From Candidatus Desulfosporosinus nitrosoreducens (GTDB lineage: Bacteria > Bacillota > Desulfitobacteriia > Desulfitobacteriales > Desulfitobacteriaceae): a stretch of 64,000 nucleotides of DNA. The notes beneath the pieces are model-generated. The model had not been told where the DNA came from and made no database searches. It was given only the letters and a program-made list of their open reading frames with translations. How positions within the stretch are numbered: the first letter of the stretch is position 1; each line of letters opens with the position of its first letter. Made by a program: the position numbers and the translations under genes. The stretch lies in NCBI RefSeq assembly GCF_030954495.1, contig NZ_JAVHUW010000050.1:1-64000 (forward strand), written 5' to 3'. Below, piece by piece: positions 17,693-26,959 of this stretch.

Positions 17693-18414
17693 CCTCCTTT
17701 TCCCTGGATACCAAAAACTGCAGTAAAATAAAATTTACTCCCAATCCCCTCCGTACTTTCGACATATATTTTACCTTTCATCAATTCAACGAGTTTTTGG
17801 GAAATTGCCAGCCCCGCGCCTTCAGATTCCAACCTATGGATACTTTCATCCGGACTGAAACTCTTTACGAGTCTGACAAGCTTTTCCTCAGGCACTCCTG
17901 CACCAGTATCTGTCACTATGAATTTTAACTGCATACTAATGTCATCTTGCTCCCCAATAACAACTTGTATTGTTACTTCACCGTTGTCAGTGAAGTTTAC
18001 ACTATTGCTTATTAAGTTTGAAAGTACCTGTTTAAGTCTTGTTGCATCGCCAATCAGCTTTTCAGGAATACTCTTATCCAGGCTGTTTAGTCTTAGCTGA
18101 ATATTTTTTTGTTGGGCCGCAAGGGTAAATATACCAACTACTTCATTAATTGTTTCACGCATGTCAAATGGAACTTGCTCTATATTGACTTTGCCCACCA
18201 GGATTTTGGAATAATCCAGAACATCATTTAACACTTTCAAGAGTAATTTTGTTGATGACTTGATGATTGTCAGATAATCCAGCTGTTCTTCTGTTAGCTC
18301 AGTCATAAGTGTTAAATCTGTCATACCGATGATTCTGGTCATATAGGTCCGAATTTCATGGCTCTTATGATCAATAAGATGGCTTTTTAGCTTATCGCTT
18401 TCCACTTCTTCCAC
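17671..18414 (-). CDS. compact histidine kinase without sensor domain
   Basis: A 247-residue protein consisting of only HisKA and HATPase domains. The phospho-His lies in 'SHEIRTYMTRI', where the usual Pro after Thr is Tyr. The ATP-binding boxes are 'NLISNSVNFTDNGE', 'DTGAGVPEE' and 'GAGLAISQKLVELM'. No N-terminal sensor or membrane part precedes the His box by more than about 17 residues. It starts at a GTG with a GGAGG site. It could be a truncated hybrid kinase or a partner taking input from another protein such as the V4R protein. It overlaps the response regulator gene. Confidence 0.9.
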   Translation of the reverse strand: MEEVESDKLKSHLIDHKSHEIRTYMTRIIGMTDLTLMTELTEEQLDYLTIIKSSTKLLLKVLNDVLDYSKILVGKVNIEQVPFDMRETINEVVGIFTLAAQQKNIQLRLNSLDKSIPEKLIGDATRLKQVLSNLISNSVNFTDNGEVTIQVVIGEQDDISMQLKFIVTDTGAGVPEEKLVRLVKSFSPDESIHRLESEGAGLAISQKLVELMKGKIYVESTEGIGSKFYFTAVFGIQGKGGCLPSKQ

Positions 18415-18618
18415 TGCTTAATAGCCTCCTTTGTGTATTTTTGATTATGATTACATTTAGCCGGATGTCACTTACAAAGGAATTCGATTATCTTAGAGAC
18501 ATAAATCGACTTTATGAAAATACTGGTGATCATATCTGCATACGATTGAATTGAATTTGATATATTAATTTATTATTCTACATTTTAACCTCTGTTTCCT
18601 TCTCTGATAGATACCGAA

Positions 18619-18671
18619 AAAGCTATAGAAGGTCAGACCATCCAACAGACGGCCCGACCTTCTATAGCTTT
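18619..18671 (-). terminator. strong intrinsic terminator
   Basis: A perfect 16-bp stem (18619-18634 with 18656-18671) is flanked by A- and T-rich tracts on both sides. It terminates the SOD-like gene (ends 18756) and separates it from the kinase unit; it could also work on the other strand. Confidence 0.85.
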
Positions 18672-18755
18672 ATTTACCCATGACTAATTCTATATATCTT
18701 TTACCATTTATAATTTTAGCTTCTCACAGCGCTATTAACATACACCTTTAAAACC

Positions 18756-19274
18756 TTAAAGTCCCCCCACCGCATTTAGATCCATGTAATTTTCAACATT
18801 TTCTTCAAAGAGATTAAGAACATCCCGCCAATTAACAAAATTCCACCATGCTTCAATCCAGCTTGCCCGCTTGTCCTGATAATTGAGATTCGTTACCGGA
18901 TTCCAAGCATCAAAGACTAAAAGTGGAATAACTCCCCACTGGGTAAGATCCTGATGTTTTTCCGCCTGGATAATTTCTAATTCTTTAAAACATGGACTCC
19001 AAACTAATAATGTCCAACTGGATTCCTCAATAGACGCGGCGGTATCAGTAAACGTTTTTTTGAAATTAGCAAAAGAGCCAAAATCATTAGTAATTTGCTC
19101 CGCTAATATTCCCTGTACCGGCCCACTGCCGCCAGAACATAACTCCTGCCATAAAATGCTGTGCAGTTGGGACTTTCTGCTATGTAAACCTTGGTAAGGT
19201 TTTAATTTAGCCTTGTTGTAATAATGTTCTGATAGATTATAAGGATACAGCCATTCGGGTAATCGACCTGTCAT
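18756..19274 (-). CDS. Fe/Mn superoxide dismutase-fold protein with altered metal site
   Basis: A 172-residue protein aligned to Fe/Mn SODs: 'LHSILWQEL', 'DFGSFANFKKTFTDTAASIE', 'SWTLLVWSP', 'PLLVFDAWNP', 'NYQDKRASWIEAWWNFVNW'. The second His ligand ('LHS') and the Asp ('FDAW') are kept. The last ligand of the DVWEHAYY motif is Pro here, and the N-terminal His region is divergent. True dismutase activity is therefore doubtful. It is shorter than usual SODs (about 200 residues). It is monocistronic, with palindromic site 2 72 bp upstream. Confidence 0.85.
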   Translation of the reverse strand: MTGRLPEWLYPYNLSEHYYNKAKLKPYQGLHSRKSQLHSILWQELCSGGSGPVQGILAEQITNDFGSFANFKKTFTDTAASIEESSWTLLVWSPCFKELEIIQAEKHQDLTQWGVIPLLVFDAWNPVTNLNYQDKRASWIEAWWNFVNWRDVLNLFEENVENYMDLNAVGGL

Positions 19275-19345
19275 TTTGATCTCCTCCTAGTTATTAATAA
19301 ATCTTAAACCAAATGTCTTCCTTAAATAGAATCTTAAATGAAAGG

Positions 19346-19365
19346 AATGCCATTATTATGACATT
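19346..19365. promoter_or_regulatory. palindromic site 2
   Basis: AATGCCATTATTATGACATT, 72 bp upstream of the SOD-like start. The nearest minus-strand gene end to the right is 350 bp away, so here it is better placed as an operator than as a terminator. Confidence 0.7.
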
Positions 19366-19393
19366 TTTCTTTTATTTAAGTGATTTCATAATG

Positions 19394-19575
19394 TTTATCC
19401 GATGACTAAGCCGCTCTAAGACTCCCGCTTTGGCAAGCGGTAGTCAAGAGCGGCTAAGTCCCTGGATAAGGGCGACTAAGATTCAGTTGGAATATAACTC
19501 CGCCTGAATCAAGTCTGCTTTATCCGATGACTAAGCCGCTCTAAGACTCCCGCTGCTGCAAGCGGTGAGTTAAGA
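19394..19575 (-). repeat. dispersed structured repeat, copy B (one and a half units)
   Basis: A full unit (19394 to about 19520) is followed directly by the first hairpin of a second unit (to about 19575). The outer hairpin pairs GCCGCTCT with AGAGCGGC around an inner CCGCTT/AAGCGG stem. The second hairpin pairs GATTCAG with CTGAATC. Strand is relative to copies C and D. Confidence 0.9.
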
Positions 19576-19640
19576 GTTTCCCTCCGTCTTGAAAACGAAT
19601 GAACACCCGCTTATTTTTTAGTTAATGATAACAAAAAAAA

Positions 19641-19662
19641 AATGCCATTTTATTATGACATT
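19641..19662. promoter_or_regulatory. palindromic site 3
   Basis: A copy with two extra central bases after a ten-base A-run. It is 53 bp beyond the stop of the 1375-residue kinase, where it could act as a terminator. Confidence 0.65.
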
Positions 19663-19715
19663 TTTCTTATAAATAAAGTTATCACCCTGCCGTTTTCTTT
19701 GCATCACATAACGTA

Positions 19716-22700
19716 CTACAGTTCATCAATTATTTTGAACATTTCTGCAAAGTCGACAGGTTTGCTAATATAATCATCCATACCGGCTTCAAGACATTTT
19801 TCTTTGTCACCCAGCATAGCATTTGCCGTCATAGCGATAATTTTGGTATGCTTGCTGCCTTCGGCTTCTCTGATCTTCTTGGTGGCTTCATACCCATCCA
19901 TAACAGGCATCTGACAATCCATAAAAACTATATCGTAGTCTTTTTTCAGTATTACTTCATAGGCTTCTTGTCCATCCATGGCAACATCACAGGTCAGGCC
20001 GCGGGATTTAAATGTTGCTAAAACGACTTTACGATTCACTTCGTTGTCTTCAACAAGTAATATTTTGGGTTTGAGTACACTCTGATTTTCATTATGAGTA
20101 TATTTTGTGACAATTTGCTGGCTATTCTCCGGATCTTGTTCCAAACCTAAGACGATAGACATACAATTAAGTAACTCATCTCTTCTGACCGGTTTCGTAA
20201 GATACCCTGAAAAGCCTTGTTCTCGCGCCCTAGCAGCATCACCCATTTGGGCAACAGAGGTTAATAATATTAATCTCAAGTCCTTGGTAGCGGGAATCAT
20301 ATTTAAAGCTGTGGCCAAATCAAAACCATTTATTCCAGGCATATGATAATCTACCAGAACAAGCTGTATCTTGTTGTTTTCTGAATAGGCATTATTTATG
20401 ATGGCAGATAGTGCTTCATCACTGGATTTGGCTTCCATCACTTTACAGCCTGCATCTTCAAGATATGATCTGACTATTTTGCGATTGTTATCATTATCGT
20501 CCACAATACAAACATTGACGTTATTTAAGCTGACATACTTATCGCAGGCAGCTTTCTTATTGAGAATTTCAAATTTTGCCGTAAAGTAAAATTTAGAGCC
20601 CTGGCCTGGCACACTATCCAGACCGATGGTTCCCTTCATGATCGTTACGAGTTCTTTAGTTATAGCAAGGCCCAGTCCTGTTCCTCCATATTTCCTCGTT
20701 GTTGAGGCATCAGCTTGGGCGAAGGGCTGGAAAATCCTTTCAGCGTCCTCTTTTTGGATACCAATCCCAGTGTCCCTAACCTCAAATCTAATCGTTGCCA
20801 AACCATTTGTTTCTTCAACTGTTTCGACAACAATCGATATTTCTCCATTTTCAGTAAACTTCAAAGCATTAGAGATAAGATTACTTAATATTTGTTTAAG
20901 TCTTGAGGGATCCCCACTCACTTCATCCGGTACGTTTGCTTTTATTTGCGTGTATAGTTCGAGATGTTTTTCATAAGCAGTTGGTATAAACAAGGATATT
21001 GCATCCTCGATAGTAGTTCTTAGGTTAAAGTTCAAGGTTTCCAAAGTGAGTTTTCCAGACTCTATTTTGGATAAATCCAAAATATCATTAATAAGGTGCA
21101 GCAATGTTTCGGAAGAAGATCTTACCTCACGAACATACTCCCGTTGCATCTGTGACAGCTGGGAATGATTTAATAATTCCAGAAACCCAAAAATGCCGTT
21201 CATAGGTGTTCTGATTTCATGGCTCATATTGGCAAGGAATTGACTTTTGGCTTGGTTTGCTGCTTCGGCGGCTCTTTTTGACGCTTGTAATTCTAAGGCT
21301 GTCCTTTGATGGTCTGAAATTTCTTCCTCAAGTGTCGCATTGGTTTCTTCTAATTCAGCATTCATTTCTTCTAATTGAGCATTCATTTCTTCCAATTCAT
21401 AATTCATTCGCTTTATTGCTGCTTCAGCTTTTTCACGTTCGTCTTCCGCTTTCTTCTTTTCCGAAATGTCATTACTCATAAGAAGATAACCAATGGGATT
21501 CCCCGCAGAGTCGTCACGGCGCGTGACAACAACGCTGGCAATAAAACGCGAGTTATCTTTCCGAACGCGCTGAAGCTCACCTTCTGCTAAGCCCTGCTCA
21601 TAAGCCAACTTCAACAGTTTAGCCGCCTCACCCGCTTGGAGGTCTTCGGGTGTATGGAGGATGCTTGAGTCCTGGCCGATAATCTCTTCTGCTGTATAGC
21701 CGTAATTTCGCATCGCTCCCTCGTTCCAGGAGAGTATCCGGCCCTTTAAATCTTTACCGATGATAGAATACTTTGTTGAACTTTCCAAAATATTATTAAG
21801 GTATTCCTTGGTCTCCGAGAGTTCATGCAAGGTTTCTTGTAATTCTAAGGTTGTTTCCCGATGCTCATGAATTTCTTCTTCCAGAGTAGCATTTGTCTCT
21901 TCCAGAAGCCTGTTTGTTTCCAGAAGTTGTTTATTAAGATTTTTAATATTATCTTCTGCCTGCTTTAGATGAGTGATATCACGGGCTGTTATTACTGATC
22001 CAACGATAACGCCATTCTCATCTTTTATCGGACCAAAGCTATAGCTGCCGATCCAAGTCTCCCCGGTATCTCTCCTCCGCAGTGTATATTCGGCATTGCT
22101 GATTGATTCACCCCGCAAAGCTCTCGGTACAGCCAACCCCTCTAAAGCCGCCGGCTTGCCGTCTGCTGTAAAAACATCGAGTATATCCGGGTACTTGCTC
22201 AGAGTTTTCAAGCATTCATCTTTGCTCCTGAACTTATGGAAGGTAGCGAAGGCCTCGTTGAAATTGATCAAATTGCCCTCGGCATCAGATATGAAGACGG
22301 CATCTGTCATGCTTGCCAGAGCTGATTCCAGTTTGGCTTGGCTTTCCCGCTCCTGTTTGACTTGTTCTGTGATATCTCTAATGCAAAGAATAGCTTCTTT
22401 AACCAGACCATCATTTCCTATAATAGGGCTTCCATTTATGCTGGCATAAATCTTTTTGTCAGGCCGGACAATTGTTAAAATATAATTATCAAAACTACCT
22501 TGATTGATTATCCTAAAAGCCGGCAAATCAGTCTTTGGGATCTCTTCACCATCAAGACCATAATAGTACTTGTTATTTTTTAAGGAATCCCCGGCATTTA
22601 GTTTTGATTCCGGACAATAAAAGAAATCTTCCGCAGACTGGTTCAAGAAGGTTATTTTTAATTCATGATCAACAACCTCCAAGCCATCAGACATACTTTT

Positions 22701-23843
22701 AATAATTGCTTCTAACCGTTCTTTTTGTTGTTTGTTTTCTGCCTCAGTTTTCCTAAGCGCTTCTTCAGCTTTTTTCTCTTCGATAATATCAATTCCCAGA
22801 ACGGTAATTCCTTCCGCCGAAGGAAATGCAGCCATTCTATAATACGAATCAGTATATTGCCCGCTCACTTCGAAGCGTGTTATCGCCCTTGTGTTCATTG
22901 CCGCACGAAAGTTCTTTTCAAATAGTGTTCCTTTATATTTCGGTAAAACATCCCAAATGTTAGTTCCGATTAAATCCTTAGGTTCCTTACCGATTCTGGA
23001 AGTGAATTGATGGTTAGCAAAAACAAAGTTAAAATCAAAGTCAAGAACATAAACATCATCTCGTATACTGCTTAAAATATCATTAATTTTCTTATTTTGA
23101 AATTCAATAATCTTTACCTGCTCTTCAATTTGAGTCTTATATACAACTCTTTCTGTTACTTCCGTGCAAGTTTGAAAGATATATTTAAGCTTTTTACCTG
23201 AAAATATCGGAACTACGGAACCATCCCAATAGGTAATTCCTCTTTCATAGTGATTATATTTAAATTCATTATAGTAACTAGGCATACCGGTTTTTAGAAT
23301 AGACAAAAATAACTCTTCAGAATTACTGCCTTCAAATCCAGGCCTGCTTTCCCACAAGGACAAACCTAGGCATTTTTCCATGGTATTACAGGATTGATCC
23401 ATGAAATCAAGATATTTGTGATTTGCTTTCAGCAAAATTAAATCCGGTACACTGTAAACGGAACAACCCACGTTATTATCTTTGAATAATCGTTCTTCAA
23501 AAATGAGTTTATCATCGAGCCTGGAATTTTGCTTTTCCACAACAGTATAAGTATAATTTTCTGCATTCTGATCCTGTAAAACAGATATTATAACTTCCCT
23601 TACTTCTAAGGATTTTGTGAATATGTAACACTCTAAATTATTTTCCGGGTCAATTTGCGCCAACATCTTTGGTGATAATCTTAAGAGCTTGGTAAACACT
23701 TCCGAGATATCCTTATTTTCAAGTTCATCTTTTGAATATCCGGTGAGCTCAAGAAAGCCATTACCTATGTGAGTCACCCTGGAGGCGGAGGATATTATGT
23801 ACGAGTTATCTTTAGAATCAATGTTACTTAGTTCAGTTAACAA
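19716..23843 (-). CDS. multi-PAS hybrid histidine kinase with two receivers
   Basis: A 1375-residue cytoplasmic kinase. About six PAS-type domains occupy residues 1-820, several with PAC tails such as 'GSVITARDITHLKQAE'; two long coiled coils ('EETNATLEEEI') separate them. The HisKA acceptor is His875 ('NMSHEIRTPMNG'), with HATPase boxes 'NLISNALKFT' and 'GTGLGLAITKELV'. Two receivers follow ('LVDYHMPGING'; 'VFMDCQMPVMDG'). Unlike the 772-residue kinase it lacks an Hpt, so phosphate must pass to another protein. The start is TTG. It is flanked on both sides by copies of the dispersed repeat. Confidence 0.94.
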   Translation of the reverse strand: MLTELSNIDSKDNSYIISSASRVTHIGNGFLELTGYSKDELENKDISEVFTKLLRLSPKMLAQIDPENNLECYIFTKSLEVREVIISVLQDQNAENYTYTVVEKQNSRLDDKLIFEERLFKDNNVGCSVYSVPDLILLKANHKYLDFMDQSCNTMEKCLGLSLWESRPGFEGSNSEELFLSILKTGMPSYYNEFKYNHYERGITYWDGSVVPIFSGKKLKYIFQTCTEVTERVVYKTQIEEQVKIIEFQNKKINDILSSIRDDVYVLDFDFNFVFANHQFTSRIGKEPKDLIGTNIWDVLPKYKGTLFEKNFRAAMNTRAITRFEVSGQYTDSYYRMAAFPSAEGITVLGIDIIEEKKAEEALRKTEAENKQQKERLEAIIKSMSDGLEVVDHELKITFLNQSAEDFFYCPESKLNAGDSLKNNKYYYGLDGEEIPKTDLPAFRIINQGSFDNYILTIVRPDKKIYASINGSPIIGNDGLVKEAILCIRDITEQVKQERESQAKLESALASMTDAVFISDAEGNLINFNEAFATFHKFRSKDECLKTLSKYPDILDVFTADGKPAALEGLAVPRALRGESISNAEYTLRRRDTGETWIGSYSFGPIKDENGVIVGSVITARDITHLKQAEDNIKNLNKQLLETNRLLEETNATLEEEIHEHRETTLELQETLHELSETKEYLNNILESSTKYSIIGKDLKGRILSWNEGAMRNYGYTAEEIIGQDSSILHTPEDLQAGEAAKLLKLAYEQGLAEGELQRVRKDNSRFIASVVVTRRDDSAGNPIGYLLMSNDISEKKKAEDEREKAEAAIKRMNYELEEMNAQLEEMNAELEETNATLEEEISDHQRTALELQASKRAAEAANQAKSQFLANMSHEIRTPMNGIFGFLELLNHSQLSQMQREYVREVRSSSETLLHLINDILDLSKIESGKLTLETLNFNLRTTIEDAISLFIPTAYEKHLELYTQIKANVPDEVSGDPSRLKQILSNLISNALKFTENGEISIVVETVEETNGLATIRFEVRDTGIGIQKEDAERIFQPFAQADASTTRKYGGTGLGLAITKELVTIMKGTIGLDSVPGQGSKFYFTAKFEILNKKAACDKYVSLNNVNVCIVDDNDNNRKIVRSYLEDAGCKVMEAKSSDEALSAIINNAYSENNKIQLVLVDYHMPGINGFDLATALNMIPATKDLRLILLTSVAQMGDAARAREQGFSGYLTKPVRRDELLNCMSIVLGLEQDPENSQQIVTKYTHNENQSVLKPKILLVEDNEVNRKVVLATFKSRGLTCDVAMDGQEAYEVILKKDYDIVFMDCQMPVMDGYEATKKIREAEGSKHTKIIAMTANAMLGDKEKCLEAGMDDYISKPVDFAEMFKIIDEL

Positions 23844-23900
23844 TTTGAATTTCCCCTCTCTCCAAAACGACTTAGTTTAATTGATTAGTCAAAGAGATTA

Positions 23901-24033
23901 ATAAAGAAGACTTGATTCAGGTGGAATTTTAACTCCCTCTGAAGCTTAGTCGCACTTAGCCAGGGACTTAGCCGCTCTTAACTCACCGCTTGCCGAAGCG
24001 GGAGTCTTAGAGCGGCTTAGTCAGCGGATAAAT
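23901..24033 (+). repeat. dispersed structured repeat, copy C
   Basis: A full 133-bp unit running from AATAAAGAAGACTTGATTC to AGCGGATAAAT, with both hairpins. It lies 58 bp upstream of the large kinase start, between it and the peroxiredoxin gene. Confidence 0.9.
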
Positions 24034-24250
24034 GGCCAAATCTTTGGGTTTCTGTAAGTTTTTATAAATTATAGCTGTTATGTGGTTAGATCTTTTAAAC
24101 TATAAGGGGATGATTTTATTTAATTTTTTATAGTAAATTATTATAACATTATTTGCTCGACATAGCACCCCAGTTAGGTGAGTGAACTCCGAGCACCCTA
24201 TGGCAGGCGATATCCGAAGACGAAAGGCGTGTTTATTAAAATAAAAAGAA

Positions 24251-24270
24251 AATGCCATAATAATGACATT
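24251..24270. promoter_or_regulatory. palindromic site 4
   Basis: AATGCCATAATAATGACATT, 52 bp past the peroxiredoxin stop and 408 bp before the large kinase start. Confidence 0.65.
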
Positions 24271-24322
24271 TTCTTTTTATTTTAAGACTTTTTTTATTTA
24301 AGTTTTAAACTTCAAAGCAGGT

Positions 24323-24781
24323 TCATCTTAATTGCTGAATAACCTCATTAACATCTGGGAGTTGATGTATATCGTAAATTTTAACCCAACAGATTTTACC
24401 GTTTTCATCAATAATCACATTTGCCCGCTCAGAAAACCCTTCCAGTTCACGAAACAAACCATATGCTTTGGCAACTGCTCCATGAGGCCAAAAATCCGAG
24501 AGTAATTTGAGATTGGCAATTTTAAGTTCCTTGGCCCAGGCATTTTTGGAAGGAACCGGATCAACACTTAACCCCAAGGGAACCGTACCAAGTTCTTCAA
24601 ATCGTGCATAATTAGTTTCTAATGATTTCATCTGTTCAGCACATACACGAGTCCAGGCTAAAGGATGCCAGGAAAGCAATACTTTTTTGCCGGTATAATC
24701 ACTTAAGCCAAGCATATTGCCTCGATTATCCTGCAAATTAAAAACCGGGGCAGTTGCTCCAATCATTATTGAATTTTCCAT
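24323..24781 (-). CDS. peroxiredoxin (AhpC/TSA family)
   Basis: A 152-residue thioredoxin-fold peroxidase that reduces hydroperoxides. The peroxidatic motif PxxxTxxC appears as Pro40, Thr44 and Cys47 ('HPLAWTRVCAEQM'). The conserved Arg appears in 'SERANVIIDENG'. The variant with Trp before Thr is unusual. No clear resolving Cys is seen, so it may be a 1-Cys type or use an external thiol. It lies 96 bp downstream of the sufB-like gene and is probably the last gene of a sufC-sufB-prx unit. Confidence 0.9.
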   Translation of the reverse strand: MENSIMIGATAPVFNLQDNRGNMLGLSDYTGKKVLLSWHPLAWTRVCAEQMKSLETNYARFEELGTVPLGLSVDPVPSKNAWAKELKIANLKLLSDFWPHGAVAKAYGLFRELEGFSERANVIIDENGKICWVKIYDIHQLPDVNEVIQQLR

Positions 24782-24877
24782 TTTTTGTGCCTCCTATTTT
24801 TTTACTTACTATCTTTTGTCCGCTAATAACAGTTTCATACATCTGAACAGAACATTTTACTTCATGGAGTTTTAATT

Positions 24878-25798
24878 CTACTTAAGAAATCCGCTGAGGA
24901 TGACATCTTCCGCCTCGGACTCTGAGAATCCTAACGACATCAATTTAATTAATTGTTCGGATTCGATTCTGCCAATTGCGGCCTCATGTATGAGCTGCGC
25001 ATCACTATGATAGGCAGAAATCTTTGGGATGGAATGAACCTGGGCATTATGCATAATAATTGCATCGCATTGAATATGACCACGCCCTTTATTCCGCCCA
25101 ACCAAATCAAAATTGAATTCTTGCTTCGAATTGTCCTGTGCAACAGAGCGCGAAATAATCTGGGCCGAAGAATTCGCTCCTAATATTTCGACGCTTATGT
25201 TGGATTCTGCTTCTTGATCTTTATTTGTTAAGAGTCGTTCGGTGACCACTAGCCTAGCTTCACTCATAAGCCGAATTTCCGTATCTCTTTTCGTACGGTC
25301 AATGCCCTTGATCTGAATAAGTTCGAGTTCGATAGTAGAACCTTCTTCTGCCTCAATAAAAGTCCTAGGATTTAAAATTCTCTGCCCCTGTCCTTCACCC
25401 TGTCCATAATGCTTTTCGACATACTTTAGTTTAGCGCCTTTTCTCACAAAAAAATTGTGTATTCCGTCATGCTGTGAAGCGTTAGTCCCTGGATTATGGA
25501 TTCCACAGCCGGCAACGACCAGCACGTCCGAGTATTCTCCAATTTCAAAGGTATTATAGACAACATCATTGATATTATCTGCTGTCACAATAACCGGAAT
25601 ATGGACACTTTCTCCGACTGTAAAGGGCTTTACGATCACATCAATTCCAGACTTATCTGCTTTAGTGACGATGTCTATATTAGCAGTTGTATTTCGCTGT
25701 ACCCCTGCTCCATTTTTTCGGATATTAAAAGCTCCTTGAGGTATTTCGTGGAGATCGGCCACTTTCTCCAGCATCAGCCTATCTAATGCATTCAACAT
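24878..25798 (-). CDS. SufB/SufD-like Fe-S cluster scaffold protein
   Basis: A 306-residue member of the SufB/SufD beta-helix family, which with SufC builds Fe-S clusters. Visible blocks include 'GIHNFFVRKGAKLKYVEKHY', 'DLVGRNKGRGHIQCDAIIMH' and 'PKISAYHSDAQLIHEAAIGR', the last being the conserved C-terminal region. It is much shorter than E. coli SufB (about 495 residues), as in the minimal SufBC systems of anaerobes. The ATG at 25798 with an AAAGGGG site is preferred; it overlaps sufC by 20 bp. No sufS, sufU or sufD is adjacent. Confidence 0.88.
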   Translation of the reverse strand: MLNALDRLMLEKVADLHEIPQGAFNIRKNGAGVQRNTTANIDIVTKADKSGIDVIVKPFTVGESVHIPVIVTADNINDVVYNTFEIGEYSDVLVVAGCGIHNPGTNASQHDGIHNFFVRKGAKLKYVEKHYGQGEGQGQRILNPRTFIEAEEGSTIELELIQIKGIDRTKRDTEIRLMSEARLVVTERLLTNKDQEAESNISVEILGANSSAQIISRSVAQDNSKQEFNFDLVGRNKGRGHIQCDAIIMHNAQVHSIPKISAYHSDAQLIHEAAIGRIESEQLIKLMSLGFSESEAEDVILSGFLK

Positions 25799-26531
25799 TC
25801 TGACCAACCCCTTTCTCACAATTATTTTTACACTCACAATTATTGGGATTCAAGATTCTAGCAAGAAGTAAATTCTTTTCGGATTGCTTACTGATCACGC
25901 CTCCGGCTATCAAAATTATTTCATCTGCCAGCTGCATTATTCGCTCCTGGTGGGAAATGATGACAATCGTTGTATCATATTTCTGATTAATATTCTTAAA
26001 CGTTTCTGCAAGTTTCTGAAAGCTCCATAAATCAATCCCTGCTTCTGGTTCGTCAAAAACCGCCAGCTTTAGATTGCGAGCCAGCACAGTAGCAATTTCG
26101 ATCCTTTTCATTTCTCCCCCAGAGAGACTGGCGTCCACATCCCGTTCGAGATAGTCTTGGGAACACAAGCCAACATTAAAGAGCAGATCACAAATATTTA
26201 CTTTTTCAGGATTATGGGAGGCTGCCATATTAAGTAGTTCTTTCACTTTGATGCCTTTAAAACGAGGGGGATTCTGAAAAGCATACCCAATCCCCAGACT
26301 AGCTCTTTGGCTGATTGTCATCGCAGTAATGTCTTGCCCATTCATCAGAATTTTACCTAAGGTGGGACTATATACCCCCATAATAATTTTGGCTAGAGAA
26401 GACTTTCCACCGCCATTGGGCCCCGTGACAACGTATATTTTTTTGTTGTCAAATTTCAAATTTATGTCCTTTAGAATCTGAACTCCGTCCTTTCCTTCAA
26501 GTTCTAAAGATACATTCTGAATTTCGAACAT
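25779..26531 (-). CDS. sufC: SufC-type ABC ATPase for Fe-S cluster assembly
   Basis: A 250-residue cytosolic ABC ATPase. Walker A is 'GPNGGGKSSLAKII', the signature is 'SLSGGEMKRIEIATVLARN', and Walker B is 'LAVFDEPEAGIDLW', with the SufC-typical 'EAGIDLW' end. The switch His lies in 'VIISHQERIM'. A Cys-rich tail ('CECKNNC') ends the protein. It overlaps the sufB-like gene, so the two subunits are translationally coupled. Palindromic site 5 lies 90 bp upstream. Confidence 0.93.
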   Translation of the reverse strand: MFEIQNVSLELEGKDGVQILKDINLKFDNKKIYVVTGPNGGGKSSLAKIIMGVYSPTLGKILMNGQDITAMTISQRASLGIGYAFQNPPRFKGIKVKELLNMAASHNPEKVNICDLLFNVGLCSQDYLERDVDASLSGGEMKRIEIATVLARNLKLAVFDEPEAGIDLWSFQKLAETFKNINQKYDTTIVIISHQERIMQLADEIILIAGGVISKQSEKNLLLARILNPNNCECKNNCEKGVGQNVECIR

Positions 26532-26959
26532 TACCCTTCCCCCTCTGTTATTTGTGAGTTTCAGGAAATTTCTTAAATTTACATATATTCGTTCTACTCC
26601 TTTTGAGACTAATAGATAAAAACGCCATTATGATGGCATTTTTATTACATTGAAAGAGCTATATTTTTTCAGAGTTTTAATTGGAAAATGATGCCACATG
26701 GCTCATAACCTGAGGGCATTAAAATCATATCCGCTCCTCCGTAAATTTTATGAGCCAGTTTATTAGCGTATTCTAGCTTTCAGGCACCCACACCATAAAA
26801 TGTGTCCCCTCAAGCCATCCCTTTCTGTGATATGGGCACCAAATTTGCAGTAACTACAAAACAGTTCTCCCCTATCAAAAAAGGCAGAGTTCATGCTGAT
26901 CAAGAAAAGACTCTATTTCCATAAACATAACATCCTTATTCTAATGGCCGAATAATGCC
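26532..26959. other. intergenic, about 430 bp
   Basis: It carries palindromic site 5 (26621-26640). A minus-strand open stretch ending at 26773 reads like a protein C-terminus ('[15 protein letters not shown]') but has no start and breaks upstream, so it may be a decayed gene end. Nothing else seen. Confidence 0.4.
26621..26640. promoter_or_regulatory. palindromic site 5
   Basis: AACGCCATTATGATGGCATT, the most symmetric copy (8 of 10 pairs). It is 90 bp upstream of sufC and 320 bp from the nearest gene end, which favours an operator role here. Confidence 0.7.
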
